From contig NW_024037074.1 in the NCBI RefSeq assembly GCF_015706575.1, positions 4,030,001-4,094,000 of the forward strand: a stretch of 64,000 nt of DNA, read 5' to 3'. Shown here in pieces: positions 35,717 to 46,918 of this stretch. Made by a program: the position numbers and the translations under genes. This stretch comes from Patiria miniata. Taxonomy: Eukaryota; Echinodermata; Asteroidea; Valvatida; Asterinidae. The notes under the pieces were generated by a model. That model worked only from the letters and a program-made list of their open reading frames with translations, had not been told where the DNA came from and ran no database searches. The first letter of the stretch is position 1. Every line of letters begins with the position of its first letter.

Positions 35717-36157
35717 TAAATACCCGAATAAACATCTTTTTCATTGTCATAGACAACTGCTCGGGACTTTAAAAGGACGCAAAAACGAAAAAAGGCCCCA
35801 ATTCGCGCAGACGTCCACCCTAAAACCAACAAACTGAGCGACAAGTGGCCAGAGCAATATTGAGTCATTGGTCTTTTAGCGGAATCTAACACAATGGCAA
35901 TTAACGGGATCAATCCACATATTCGCCCTCATAAGTGTCACTATGAGTGATGTATTATCAAATGAAGAGCAAATTTGGCGCCTCTCACTGCATGTGAAGA
36001 GATAATATATGGAAGTTGTCGTGTAGACTCATTTTGGAGGGGCCGGTCATATTTTCAGCAATTCACAATTAAGAAAAGCTGCCGTTGGGGGCGCGAGCCC
36101 TGCTTGAGCCGTAGTTTGCATTGTGGAAAAAAAATCGACGTCTGCGTGTAGATGTCG
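35717..36157. other. Intergenic, nothing recognised
   Basis: Unique-looking sequence with only short open frames. Confidence 0.45.
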
Positions 36158-36186
36158 CTAAGGAGCAGTGTTGGAGCAAAGGCTTT

Positions 36187-36317
36187 GACCCTCAAGGACA
36201 AGGCCAAGGCCAAGGCTTTGACCCTCAAGGCCAAGGCCAAGGCTAAGGCTTTGACCCTCAAGCCTCGAGGCCAAGGCCAAGGCTTAACCCTCAAGGCCAA
36301 GGCCAAGGCCAAGGCCC
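36187..36317 (+). repeat. AAGGCC / CTCAAGGCC array, left
   Basis: Tandem AAGGCC hexamers are interspersed with GCTTTGACCCTC. The array forms the left subterminal part of the hAT element. The open frames reading KAKAL or LALAL in this stretch are repeat products. Confidence 0.9.
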
Positions 36318-36380
36318 TATTTTATGAAATGACCACTGGTATAGAACTAATTATAGTCACATGAGTGACACATCATCACG

Positions 36381-36700
36381 TAAGGGCGGATCCAGAACAC
36401 AATTTTTGGGGGGGGGCAAAGAAATTTTGGTTCCCCCCCCAAAAAAGTGGGTCAAAAAATTACGGCTTGGGCTTCGGGGCCCGCTTAAGGGCCCCGAAAA
36501 ATTTTTGGATTCGAGATGCTCTGTGGTGCGATTTGAGGCAATTTCTGACCATTTTAACCAATGTTTTTTTAGGAAAAGATGGTGGTGTACTCATTGCCTG
36601 CCTTTATTACGACATCATATAAAAAAAAAATGGTTTCGGGTTTTTTTTGTGGGGGGGGGGGGGGGCATGGCCCCTTTTGGCCCCCCTGGATCCGCCCTTA
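36381..36700 (+). mobile_element. hAT-type MITE, GGATCC family, copy 1 (nested)
   Basis: A 320-bp element with ends TAAGGGCGGATCCAG and CTGGATCCGCCCTTA, flanked by the perfect 8-bp duplication TCATCACG (36373-36380 and 36701-36708). G and C runs sit just inside the ends. The body is about 85 percent similar by eye to the element at 54691, including GATGCTCTGTGGTGCGAT and AAAGATGGTGGTGTACTCAT. It lies wholly inside the hAT element at 36166-37417 and is therefore the younger insertion. Confidence 0.95.
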
Positions 36701-37280
36701 TCATCACGAATTGCTTGTTACGAAGAACAACATTTCTTTAATTGCAATCAACATGCTCGCATAGGCCTACACCGTTTTATGACTGCACTGTATCTATTAA
36801 AGTATAAATTCAGGTCTTCAATATGGTTTAACTAAACAAAATTATGATTTACTTCTATATTGACACACAATTCTCCCAAGTGTAACAAATGGGAGATCCA
36901 AGAAACTGATTTGGGAAATCTTTATTTGCTGGCCCAACATGGTCAGAAATATCAGCATTATCTAAAACAGATACATGCAAATCTTTAGCACTTATCAGGG
37001 AGACATATACAACCAATCAGATCTATTCCATAGTTATATGCAATTAAAGTGATCATCTCATTAGCCCCACAAGTGTACAGAATATTTTTGCAGCAAATCT
37101 ACTACAATGGTAACAAAATGTGATGCTACAATAAAGTGGAAGTGTGCCCAACACACAAATCTATAGGATGCTTCCCTCCTCCATGGTAATACGATTAAAA
37201 TGGTAACAGCAAAATTTCGAACAGATTTATCTGGAAAATGCAAAAATCTATGGGCCTTGAAGAGCCTTGACTCAAAATTG

Positions 37281-37400
37281 CAAGGCCCTGAACCCTCAAG
37301 GCCAAGGCCAAGGCCAAGGCTTTTGCCCTCAAGCCTCGAGGCCAAGGCCAAGGCCCTAAAATCCAGCCTTAAGGCAGCCTTAAGGCCAAGGCCCAGCATC
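37281..37400 (+). repeat. AAGGCC array, right
   Basis: AAGGCC words with CCCTCAAG and GCCTTAAGGC variants occupy the right subterminal part of the hAT element. They are in the same strand orientation as the left array. Confidence 0.88.
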
Positions 37401-37608
37401 AAGGCACTACATCACTGCTAAGGAGTTAGATGTATCTCAATATATATCCGGTATGAGTTTACCTGCAATATGCCCATTGGATTGGGTAATCTTTCAACAA
37501 TGATGTTATCAGTTCGTTAACAAATTTCATCATGGGAACATTCCGTGGAAATTGGTCAGAATCCTGCAACTATATACTCGACATAATGGACACAATTATT
37601 AGGTGGCA

Positions 37609-37935
37609 TTGGTGGCTAGTGCGTAAAGTGCTTGCCGCTCACCACTGTGGCTCGGGTTCGATTCCCTGCTCGGGTCATTATGTGACGTGAGTAGGGTTCT
37701 TCGTTGATTCTCCCATGCGCCAGCAGGGTTTTTCTCCGGGGTCTCCGGTTTTCCTCCCTCTGCAAAAATCAAACAGTTTCGATCTGGTGCTCCGTGATCA
37801 GTCATCGACCGTATGGCGGCTGCCCAAGGTGCCTTTACATGCCTTCGGCTCGAACACATTGTAGCCGCATCCTTTGCAAGTCAGCTTCTCAGCTGCGAGT
37901 AAGGACGATTCGCAATCCAAATTGCAGGAAAACTT
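37609..37935 (+). mobile_element. SINE-B, tRNA-headed
   Basis: The tRNA-like head has A box TGGCTAGTGCG (37613-37623) and B box GGTTCGATTCC (37655-37665). The body contains TTTTTCTCCGGGG and TCTCCGGTTTTCCTCC, a block I recognise as recurring in invertebrate tRNA-SINEs. The 3' boundary is uncertain. The family differs from SINE-A in the body. The 86-codon minus frame across it is a by-product. Confidence 0.75.
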
Positions 37936-39533
37936 CAAGTGTTCCGGACATCCAGTTAGACGACTCCTAAACTAGACCACTAGGGCCCAGCAAGGTACGC
38001 TATTCAGCAAGCGTACGGCAAAAGTTGAATTGTTTTAGTGAACAATTAGGATTTCAATCAACGAAGCTCATTAAATTTACATGGAGGAAGTAAAAGACAC
38101 CTCTTCCTTTATGGAATAAGGGTTCGTGTGGCACCACACGTACATGACGATGAAGGCCGGCTGGTATCAGCTGCTGTTTGGACAAAGTTGACCGTGAAGA
38201 TGCAAATGACCTCTAAGAACATGCATGGTGGCGTACTGCATGGTCAATCACGCCAATCCAGCAAGGAGCGCAACTTTTTCTTCCGCAGCCAAGTACAGTC
38301 AGACTCCAGAAGACGCTTGCGTGAGACATAATACGTGAGTAAAATAATATATCACGTGATTTGTGATGACTTTATTTCGGGCAAATATTGGAGCGAAAAC
38401 GTGGCCCCTGGTGTTTGAAGCTTGATTTTTTTGTACGCGGTGGATCGAATATGAATAACCTCCCAGTTTCTCCCCTCCCCCAAAAAGTGAAAATTCTTTC
38501 CTTTATTGTTAAGCAAGTCCTATTGTCCAATGAAATAAGCGTCACCTTCTCTTTTCGTCTCATGGCTCCGAAGGTTAATAAGGGCCTGTTCGTTTTGCGC
38601 AGATCCGGATCGCGATCAGTGATCCGACGCATGGATAGCCGCTCCCCATCACGTTTTAACGGATCCTGTTCGCGATGTGGGTTCGCAAGACCAAAGATGG
38701 CGACGTGCACGGACGGAGAGAAAAAGTGAGGGATTTTTTTTTTAGAAGATTCGAAGCAGCAATTGAGCTTTTGTGACAACATTTCTTCGTAATTCTTTCA
38801 AAATGTATTTTCGTGACTAAAAATAGCAGGATGGATTTACAGTTTCTGGAAATTAGCCCTTCTGCGTACAAAACCTGAAGCCAGACGACATTCGTGTGCG
38901 CCCTCAGGGATTCGACGCGCGAGATTGTTCCTCTTTGTTTTCGCACGGTGCTGGATCACATGACTTCGATCAGAATCTGGAATGAAACAAACAGGTCCAA
39001 ATAGTCCGAGAACCATTGCGTTAACAACTGACGCGTGCGCATTACGGTCAGTGACTATACCTGGTTGCAGAAAACAAAATAATTGCACACGGGACAATAC
39101 TATACTGTCACAACACTCGGGTACAAACTCCTTGTTTACCACGGGAAGTGTGAGCTCCGATACGGACGTTCTCCCGAGAGGGAACCGAAGCTTGCGGGCA
39201 GACAAGACATCTCAGCTCCCCTGGGCTTGGCCAGGCTCGGAGACAAAAAGTGTCCCGGATAAGAAAAAGAATATGGAGAAAGAAGAGAAAAATGACATTT
39301 TTTTATGAAATCGACACTGCAAAACCATCGGCAGATACGTCTCTCTTTCGATCTATGTTGCCCTAATTCTTCGAGTGTTGTGCAGCTTACTGCGCTCAAA
39401 TATGAAATTTGTCGCTGATATTCTGATCTTATTCTGGTAGGTGAAGATATGAAGAGAGGTAAGGAGTTTTGCTTGAGCTCACAACAGGAATGACCTACCC
39501 TGGTTTATGTGAGGTTATTTGGAATCTGTCCCA
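37936..39533. other. Intergenic
   Basis: Contains one copy of the dispersed word TCAGTGACTATACCTGGTTG (39048). Overlapping open frames of 96-136 codons on both strands (38372-39399) have no recognisable domains. Confidence 0.4.
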
Positions 39534-40068
39534 CTTTAAAGGTAATATACAACATTTGCAAACATGGAAAAACAAAACTGCCAAATTATTATGAAATACC
39601 TTACTTGACTGTAAGTGAATAATAGTCTCAATCATCCTGTGAAATCATGGCACCTGGTGTGCTATAATTATTTTATACAGGAAAAAAAATGTGTATCAAT
39701 TTCCAACGACGGTCGGTCAATAATCGTTAAAAAAAACCCCTGAATTTTTCAAATTCCGCCCCAGTTTACAAAATTTAATTAGTTTTCATTTTGTTTGTCA
39801 TCAGTTATACATCCGCAAACTGGTGCAAGCTAGCTAGTCTTTTTCCGAAGTTGACCTGATATTTCCCTGACGTATATATAAATTGCCCTGTTTTGTCCGA
39901 AGTAGGGTCAGGAAACCAAACGACCAGAATAGCATTTTTATTTGGTTTTTCCAGCATCTATGAACACAAAACTTTACTTTCTACATTATTTTCTGTAAAA
40001 TACTAACCTCCTAATCCATCCATTTCTTAAAATTACAGCAAAAGCAAATGTATATTCCCTTTAAAGGT
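39534..40068. mobile_element. Candidate DNA element with TTTAAAGG ends
   Basis: CTTTAAAGGTAATATACA at the left faces the complement CCTTTAAAGGGAATATACAT at the right. The terminal similarity is about 20 bp and the total is about 535 bp. The interior is AT-rich and non-coding. No clean target duplication was read. Confidence 0.55.
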
Positions 40069-40145
40069 TTTTATTTTATAAATGTAATTCCTATCTCAAC
40101 TGGGTAGCCCATTCAGTGGAATCCACTGGTCTCCCGTGGTACCAG

Positions 40146-40333
40146 TAATAATAAGACAATGTGAAGAAATTACAGTTTTAGGGGTGGGAGGAAAACCCCA
40201 GAAGAATATTCTGATGAAAACCCACGGAATCAGGCAGGGACTGAAAACCCAATCCACATTTTGGCCCAGGCAGGATTCAAACCCGGCCCGGGTCACAACG
40301 GTGATAGGCGAGGAAAGTACCACTAAGTGACAT
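40146..40333 (-). mobile_element. SINE-A copy, minus strand, 3' truncated
   Basis: The minus strand reads a degenerate A box, CTTTCCTCGCC, GGTTTGAATCC as B box, then CCTGATTCCGTGGGTTTTCA and TTCCTCCCACC. The family's final third is missing. Confidence 0.75.
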
Positions 40334-41696
40334 AGGATCATTGTTCTTTGTGCATTTTGTTTTTCTTGAAGCAACGACATTGCTCAAAATCTTAATTAAG
40401 AGGAGTGCATACAACAACTAATCTGTAGTAATAAGGTTTAGCTCATTGGATAATGTACATTTTGAGAAATCAGAAAACGTATGCACAACTTTGGGGTTCC
40501 GTAACTGGATTCCGCTGCTAACGCACGTAAAAAAGCCCACTGTGCCTGCGCGCACACTTCTTAAACCACCTTCTATGACTGTTTTCTTCCGAATGATACA
40601 ATTTTTGGCGGAACAATTTCACAGGGTATTTGGTATCAGTCCTATCTTCACTTTAAGCAAAGGATGTTCTTGTTAAATCGGTAGGTACGTGTCCGGGTAA
40701 TTGCAAATATTCCTACGTGCCTTTGAATGAAGTTTTTATATAACAACATTGTTATTCATTACATGTTCCTTTCTGTCTCTCCAACAACCCCGCCTTGCCC
40801 CCTGCTTCAATCGAAGCTGCTACAGTCTCCGCCTTGTCACCGTACTTTAATAAAGAAAACACTAATCCACTTGATCCTGCATGAGCAAATATTCACAAGA
40901 CGGGAAGTAAGGTTATTCTTCCTCCCTTTTTTGTGGAAATTGGATGAGACTTTTAGATTGATTTTGGCGGGCTGAGTTGCGAGATTGAAGTACCATTGTG
41001 CTGAGTGTGGGCGAATGTAAAATAAAAAAGGGGAATCGACAGCCAAAGAGGTTTAATGTCAAAATCCGGGTCCCGATTGTGACGGCTGGGGAGGCTCATG
41101 AATAGACTCCATACCAGGCTGACCTTTTGGTTCAGGAGTGGGGTGAGAGGCACTCTCTCAAGGTTCAATGGAAACCCGAGAACCGCGCGGATCGAAACCA
41201 GTTTGTGCTCCCTCCCCTTGTATCGGAGGTTTTGTGGAGAGTTACTTAAAGAAGGGGAAATGGAAATCTGACGCCGACGAGCACGCTACGGAGAGATCGA
41301 ATTCAGAGAGAGTGTCGCTAAGTTTTTTTTGGCAACCTGGTATGAAATACTTGGGTGGGTTTCGGGTTTACAATCAAGGAAGCCGCAAAATGAGGCGAAT
41401 CGAACGCAGCGGTATTCGACCGGCATTCTGGAAAAGTTATAAGGTCAACAGTTGTTGCGTGGCGAGACTTTGAAATGTAAACACACAAGGCATATACTGT
41501 CGTCTGCTCCACTGATTAAATGGAATTACTTTTATCATTACAACCAGATCAATAATTGATGGAATCGGAAGATATGTTCTACAGTGGAGGTTGACACCGG
41601 GGCAGACAAATGGATCACGTGATGGCTATCCGAACGCGCTCGTGTATATTTTACTTGCACGTGGATTAAGCTACTTCAGGTTATTTATACGAATCA
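40334..41696. other. Intergenic, nothing recognised
   Basis: A 101-codon + frame with a real ATG (41168-41473) has no recognisable domain. It is probably chance. Confidence 0.4.
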
Positions 41697-41820
41697 AATT
41701 AGGTTTTGCCCTTCACCGACGTTTAAACACTGTATACTCAGTGTGTTACCTCCCGAGTGAAAGTTGGAAAAAAATCACTCGGGTGAGACTCGAACCCACG
41801 ACCTCCTGCTTACTAGTGCA
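41697..41820 (-). mobile_element. SINE-D fold-back, truncated copy
   Basis: Nearly identical to 17617-17740. It shares TTAGGTTTTGCCC, TTCACCGACGTTTAAACACT, TGTATACTCAGTGTGTTACC and the tRNA-like B box (minus strand GGTTCGAGTCT). It stops abruptly at CTAGTGCA, before the A box and the second arm. Confidence 0.85.
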
Positions 41821-43628
41821 TTTATTTATACGAATTTGATTTCGCGGGAAGATCGAAAGACTCCTTCAATTAGCATATTACGAGATTAGTGTTTAAGGTG
41901 ATATGAGACGCCGTAGTTTCAATTTCTTACACGAACTTTCTCCTCTCTACTTTTCGCCAATTTTGTGAATTATCTTCCCATTACCATGTTGAATCAAGTC
42001 CTACATTTTAATGAATTGATAGCACTTAGCTTTTTGATCATGGCTCAGACAGATTTATCTGACAGTGAAGTTGAGACCAATCCTCAAAGTTGAGACCAAT
42101 CCGTTAACAACTACACTTGTACATTTTTGGGTGGTCAGTGACTATACTTGGTTGCAGAAAGAAAAGGAACTGCGAGTGGGTCGAAAGTTAAACAGCCCAG
42201 ATAAAAACTTATGGGCTTCCGTTTTACTTGAGTTATTGGATGGCAGGTTTCTTTAAGTTTGATTTGTGCAGGTTTTTATCCCCGGATATGCGGTAGCTCT
42301 AGGAGTCTTCTAAATGTATGACACAAGAAATCTCTCATACTTTTTTTATCTTGGGGGGTTAGAACGGATAAAATGGCCAACAAAACGGAACAAGAAATAC
42401 TGCATTAAAGAAAGACAAGATGAGCCCATCCGTTCATCTATCATGCCAAATCGCTGCTTGGGGACAGCAGACAGTTCATGGTGACAAAATAATCCGACAG
42501 CTCATCCAGCTAAATCCTCGAGACGCCCAAGAGGCAGAAAACGTCTCGCAATCGACAGAGAGAGAGAGAGGGGAGGGTGAAAGGGGGAGAGTTAGGAAAG
42601 AGCACGAACCTCTCTTGCTGTGGCGAAGGTGGGCTGAAAAGAGACTTCTAAGCCCGTCTTAAACAAGATTGCTATTTACATCAGTAAATCCATGCAGGCT
42701 TAAAAGTCCCCAGCAACAGTTTTTGTTTTGTATGAGAAAACTTGCAGTAGACGCTTTAGTCCAATTTGAACTCGTTTTCTAGTCTGTAAACAGTTGCCCT
42801 ATTATGTTTCTTTAAGTATGGTCCGGAGCCTTTCAAGGCAGGTGTGGAAATGCGATATTCAACAATCCTTAGTAAAACAAAGCTTCAGATTTCAGATATA
42901 GCTTCTCGTCATCAAAAGTAAGTTTCTGTGCACGGTCGTCAGCTCCCCGTTCTTTGTTTTTTTTTGTATAGATAATGCATGGACCGGGAGCCAGTCTGCT
43001 CGCAAAGCGATCAGTTTTGACCCAAACAAAATGCTTCTTTTCAGAGGGTTACCTAGTACGTCAAAAAAGGGGAAAGGTTTTTTTGGTTGGAGTGAAACAT
43101 ACAAATTGAAATGTTGTTGATAGAAAACATTTGTTGATTGAACATCATGGGAAACGCAACTTAAAGACTACTAAAGAGTGTATGCCTACTGTGACATCAC
43201 ACCAGCAGCGCCCTCAGTTGTCACGAAAATGGCATGGTGACTTTACACAAATTTAGTCCCATGTCAGGCTTCTGAAATCTCCTGAGGTGGAGTCGGAACG
43301 AAGCCGAGGTTTCCTCCCACTGTCTGGTCAAGGCAAATCGACACCCGTACATGGTGCTATGGGGACGACTCACGTGAACCAAGGGACGACAAATTAATCC
43401 GTTCACGCCTGCGCACTGCTTCTTGTATATGCAAATGCCAATGACCACATTTTATACATGTTTAATTAGCTGAATGTGCGCGGACCCCTTGCGTCTTCGC
43501 CTGAGAGATGCTCATCAGAAACGGCCTTGAAAACGATGTAAGTAACACTCATGAGAAACAAAGTTTTCCCGGAGCTCATTCTGCCCGTTCTATTTCTACT
43601 TGCGACCAAGCAGGTCGGATTTTAGGTT
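41821..43628. other. Intergenic with short dispersed repeats
   Basis: A doublet AGTTGAGACCAATCC occurs at 42068 and 42088. The word TCAGTGACTATACTTGGTTG begins at 42135. The segment 42971-43005 is an inverted copy of 52475-52509. A short GA repeat lies near 42558. No gene was recognised. Confidence 0.45.
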
Positions 43629-43835
43629 GGGAGTCGGGTTGGCGTAGCGGTGCTTTCCTCGCCTTCCACCGCTGTGACCCGGTTCGAATCCCTCCTGGGC
43701 CCATTATGTGGATTGGGTGTTCAGCCCCTGCCTGATTGGTTTCTTCAGGCTTGCGAAATACAGTGCCTACGGGGTGCTTTTAAGGAATCCTTGATTTCTT
43801 GACCAAAATATTAAATAATAATAATAATAATAATG
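43629..43835 (+). mobile_element. SINE-A copy with internal deletion
   Basis: The head is intact: TTGGCGTAGCGGTGCTTTCC, then the B box GGTTCGAATCC. The body jumps from CCTGATTGG directly to TTTCTTCAGGCTTGCGAAAT, lacking about 85 bp present at 44693. It ends with an AAT microsatellite tail (43814-43833). Confidence 0.85.
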
Positions 43836-44692
43836 ATAAAAGTTTCGTCAATAATACGCAAATGAGTGTTGTCAGCGGAACCTCATCGATTTTTTTCTCT
43901 CCGTCAACAAAATCCCCAGAGCCATGAAAAGTAAAATTCATTTTAAAATTGGACTTGGTAAACAGACTGGAAGAAAGAAAATGTCATATCATCCAAAGGA
44001 AAAAAAAATCTTAGATTCAACCCTTCCATACCTAAAACACTAGCCGTCATCCATACTTGACACCACATGGAATCACTCCAAAGAGTTCCTCAAAGTCTTT
44101 GTTACTGACCCATAAGGTGACACGTTCTTTAATCACCTGATGGCAAGTGTCGCGCATGCCAATTTATGGTCTCTGACTATGCCTGGTTGCAGAAAGAAAA
44201 AGGCGATCTTCAAAGGAAGATTCATATGCTAACCTCGTTCTCACGACTTATGGCACAGACGGATAATGGGGCCAAGCAAACATTCTCCGAAATCCGGATC
44301 GCTCGGAGATTGCCAATTAGGATGACCTGACGTGCGTCCCAAAAGGAGCATTAGAGAGACACGCATCCTGGCAGAGAGAAAGAGTCTGAGTTAATAATGG
44401 GAACATACAGCGAGCAAGGACAAGACAAGACAAGACGAAGGGCCCAGCACGGCGTGGTGCACTCTGCTCAGCTGCTGGTCGGCAAATAGTTCTGCGGAAC
44501 CCGACTCGAGACGACATCCCTATTGGGATTCTGCTTGCGGCCTCTTGTCTGATCTGCCTGCCACGAGCGTGTCAGAAGTGCACGTATCGTCTCCGATTCG
44601 ATGCCATCGAATGTAAGTATAAAGGGATCGAAATCAGTGCTAACCGTCCACATTTTTTTGGTCATGGAAAATTCCACGCCCTTGCAAAAAGC
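43836..44692. other. Intergenic
   Basis: Holds the third copy of the TGACTATGCCTGGTTGCAGA word (44173) and an ACAAG repeat near 44420. No gene was recognised. Confidence 0.45.
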
Positions 44693-44988
44693 GGGAGTCA
44701 GATTGGCGTAGCGGTACTTTCCTCGCCTTCCACCGCTGTGACCGGGTTCGAATCCCGCCTGGCCGGCCAATGTGGATTAGAGTTTCAGTCAATACCTGAT
44801 TGTGTGTGTTTTCCCCAGAATATTCTTCTTGGCTTTTCCTCCCACCTGTGCTGTAACTATAACTTATTCTCATTGTCTTCTCTCCACAGGTTTCTCCAGG
44901 CTTGCGAGCTACAGTGCCTAGGGCGCTTTTGAGGAATCCTTGGTTTCATTACCAGAAATGATTAATACTAAATACTAAATAATAATAG
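44693..44988 (+). mobile_element. SINE-A, full-length copy
   Basis: This is the best copy. The head is GGGAGTCAGATTGGCGTAGC, with A box TGGCGTAGCGG (44704-44714) and B box GGTTCGAATCC (44745-44755). The body follows with CCTGATTGTG, ATATTCTTCTTGG and CTTTTCCTCCCACC, then GGTTTCTCCAGGCTTGCGAG, and the 3' end TTTCATTACCAG plus a TACTAAAT/AATAATA tail. The length is about 296 bp. The partner LINE is not identified. Confidence 0.9.
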
Positions 44989-45988
44989 AGAACATGAGTG
45001 CCGATTAGAACCAGAACGAACTGATCACAGCAAACTGTGGACAAAGTGAAATTGGTGGTGGGAAGATCTATTTGCGGCTAGAATTTTCTTTTGATTTTAC
45101 CGTAGAAGTAAGAAGCCGCTAGCAGTTAACTAACAGAAGCCACTAACAGAAGAATTGAAGGGATGGTTTTACTTTCAAATAATAAAAAAATGGGCTTTAC
45201 TGCTCTTCATTTTCTTACCTACAACGTTTTGTAAAGGGCAACAGAATTCACTGGGATTGAAACTCTTTCCGAAAGTTATACAAACAATAACCAACGTTCA
45301 AAGAAGTTGTCACACCTTTTCCCTTTGTGTGTATGATTGTGTGGTTAAGAACCAGTAGGTTTTTTCACAATACCTTTCACAATACTTTCGTTGGTCTGGG
45401 TCATAGTTGCAAATGAATCTCTGAAGCTTTAGTTAAAAAGAAAATTATAAGAACAATCAAGGCAAAACCATGGATATGATCGGGCAAGGACCGGCCGTCT
45501 ATGCTCTTGCAGACAAGCGGGCTGGGAGTTGGAAATAGTATTCTCAACAATTAGGTTCCGGACGTCTGGTTATCATTTTGAAAATGTCAGCTGTGTATAA
45601 GACAACTTATGGTTTGCACTCAATGTTGGAAATACTAGAACCCTTGTAGGAGTATCTTTGCCCCAGGTGTTTTTTCTTCTTCGTTTTCGTGCCTTTCCTG
45701 CTTTATTTTCCCGAGCGACAACCGTGAAATTAATGTCGTTTGCGTTCGAGGTGTCTTTCACGTTGATTCTTAGAATACAACAAGACGCTGACAGCAGCCG
45801 AGCCAGCCTGGCTGGCTGGATTTGGCTAATGACTCCTCAAGTTGGCAGCCGATTTTGTCTTTTTGAAGAGACTGCACGGGCGAAATACCTGTGCATGACT
45901 CGAGAAGTACGCTATGCCAGCAGCCGCTGTCTGTCTGGATTTTCACAAATCTTGAACGTATCTGTTATAGCTCTCAGCTTTTCAAATA
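44989..45988. other. Intergenic, nothing recognised
   Basis: Frames of 67-124 codons without recognisable domains. Confidence 0.45.
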
Positions 45989-46041
45989 AGGGAGTAAATG
46001 TGTGTTTGGCCGGTTTTAAACACTCTGTTTAAGACCGGCCC

Positions 46042-46104
46042 GGAGTCTGGATGCTGATAATTACCCGAGCCGAAGGCGAGGGTAATTATCAGCATCCAGA
46101 CTCC
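46042..46104. repeat. Perfect 25-bp hairpin in copy B
   Basis: The left arm 46042-46066 (GGAGTCTGGATGCTGATAAT, then TACCC) is exactly complementary to 46080-46104. The spacer at 46067-46079 is GAGCCGAAGGCGA, the inverse of the spacer in copy A. Confidence 0.95.
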
Positions 46105-46357
46105 AACTTGTCCTAAACAAACAACTCCTTATATGGAGATTGGCGCGCGCGTCGCACGTACTGCGCGATGTTTCGCACAACGCAACTGTGCCGGCGTGGT
46201 GTGAATTTAGGACTACAAATTTCTGACTCACTGGTAATATTGCGCATGCCTACGTGATGATTGTGAACGTACAACCAATAAAACGGTATAAAGACACCAG
46301 ATTTCATGGGAGTCAAAATCTCATGTGACACTGGAAAAGTGTTTAAGACCAGCCAGC

Positions 46358-46821
46358 CAGGGGCGGCGGAAACGGGGGGGGGGGGGGGGCACTTGGCCCC
46401 CAGATACCCAAGTGCCCCTTTTAAGGACATAAATGTGCCCCCTCGAGCATAAATGTGCCCCCGCGAGATGAAAACAAAACTGGCCCTAAAATTTCGGATA
46501 ATTTGTTTTCATTAACCGTTTCCCAAAATGGCATAGAGAGTTCTCATAAGAACGAGGAATATGAAAACCAATCCCCAAAACCCTTACAATGCGCCCTGAA
46601 AATGGGCACATAATGCGTAGTTTGCATAATTGCCGGTTTTCAAGAGCGCCCCTATTGTGGAAGATGGTACCAGCCCTCCCCCCACACTATTTAATTTTAC
46701 GGAGGCAAAGTTTCCGGTGAAAAAAACGTGTCGACATTTCAGCACAGATGTGCAAGTGTCCCTTTTTGGTGATGCCTCCCCCCCCCCCCCCCCCAGTTTG
46801 AAAACCGTTCCGCCGCCGCTG
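46358..46821. mobile_element. hAT-type MITE, GGCGGCGG family
   Basis: The ends are CAGGGGCGGCGGAA and, from the right, CAGCGGCGGCGGAA. The 8-mer CAGCCAGC is duplicated perfectly at 46350-46357 and 46822-46829. The paralogous repeat at 1317-1330 shows the unoccupied site (CCAGCCAGCCATG). A long G run lies at the left end and a long C run before the right end. It is 464 bp and non-coding. Confidence 0.93.
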
Positions 46822-46918
46822 CAGCCAGCCGGTGTTTATCAACCGTTTAAGACCGGCCACGTGACGGGCTTTCGACCAATAGCAATGGGTAAACTGTCTT
46901 AGGTATTTATGAATAGTG

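Larger units (their letters stand above)
36166..37417. mobile_element. hAT-type element hosting a nested element
   Basis: The ends are CAGTGTTGGAG and, from the right, CAGTGATGTAG. The 8-mer CTAAGGAG is perfectly duplicated at 36158-36165 and 37418-37425. Each end carries a subterminal array of AAGGCC words (36187-36317 and about 37281-37400) on the same strand rather than inverted. The interior (36340-37240, apart from the nested element) shows no transposase frame, so the element is non-autonomous. Without the insert and its duplicated target it would be about 924 bp. Confidence 0.9.
45989..46918 (+). repeat. Hairpin-bearing repeat, copy B, interrupted
   Basis: Paralogue of 790-1413 in the same orientation. 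It contains a perfect 25-bp-arm hairpin (46042-46104) and is split by a 464-bp hAT insertion at 46358. After the insertion the family continues with TTATCAACCGTTTAAGACCG and ends with GGTATTTATGAAT. Confidence 0.85.

Noticed and set aside
36361-36835. 126-codon frame partly conserved with one at 54736-55101
   Set aside because: The similarity follows from two copies of one hAT MITE. The frame includes homopolymers and is not placed as a transposase.
44693-44770. Possible tRNA gene
   Set aside because: Same reason: it is the head of a five-copy SINE family and lacks a convincing cloverleaf.
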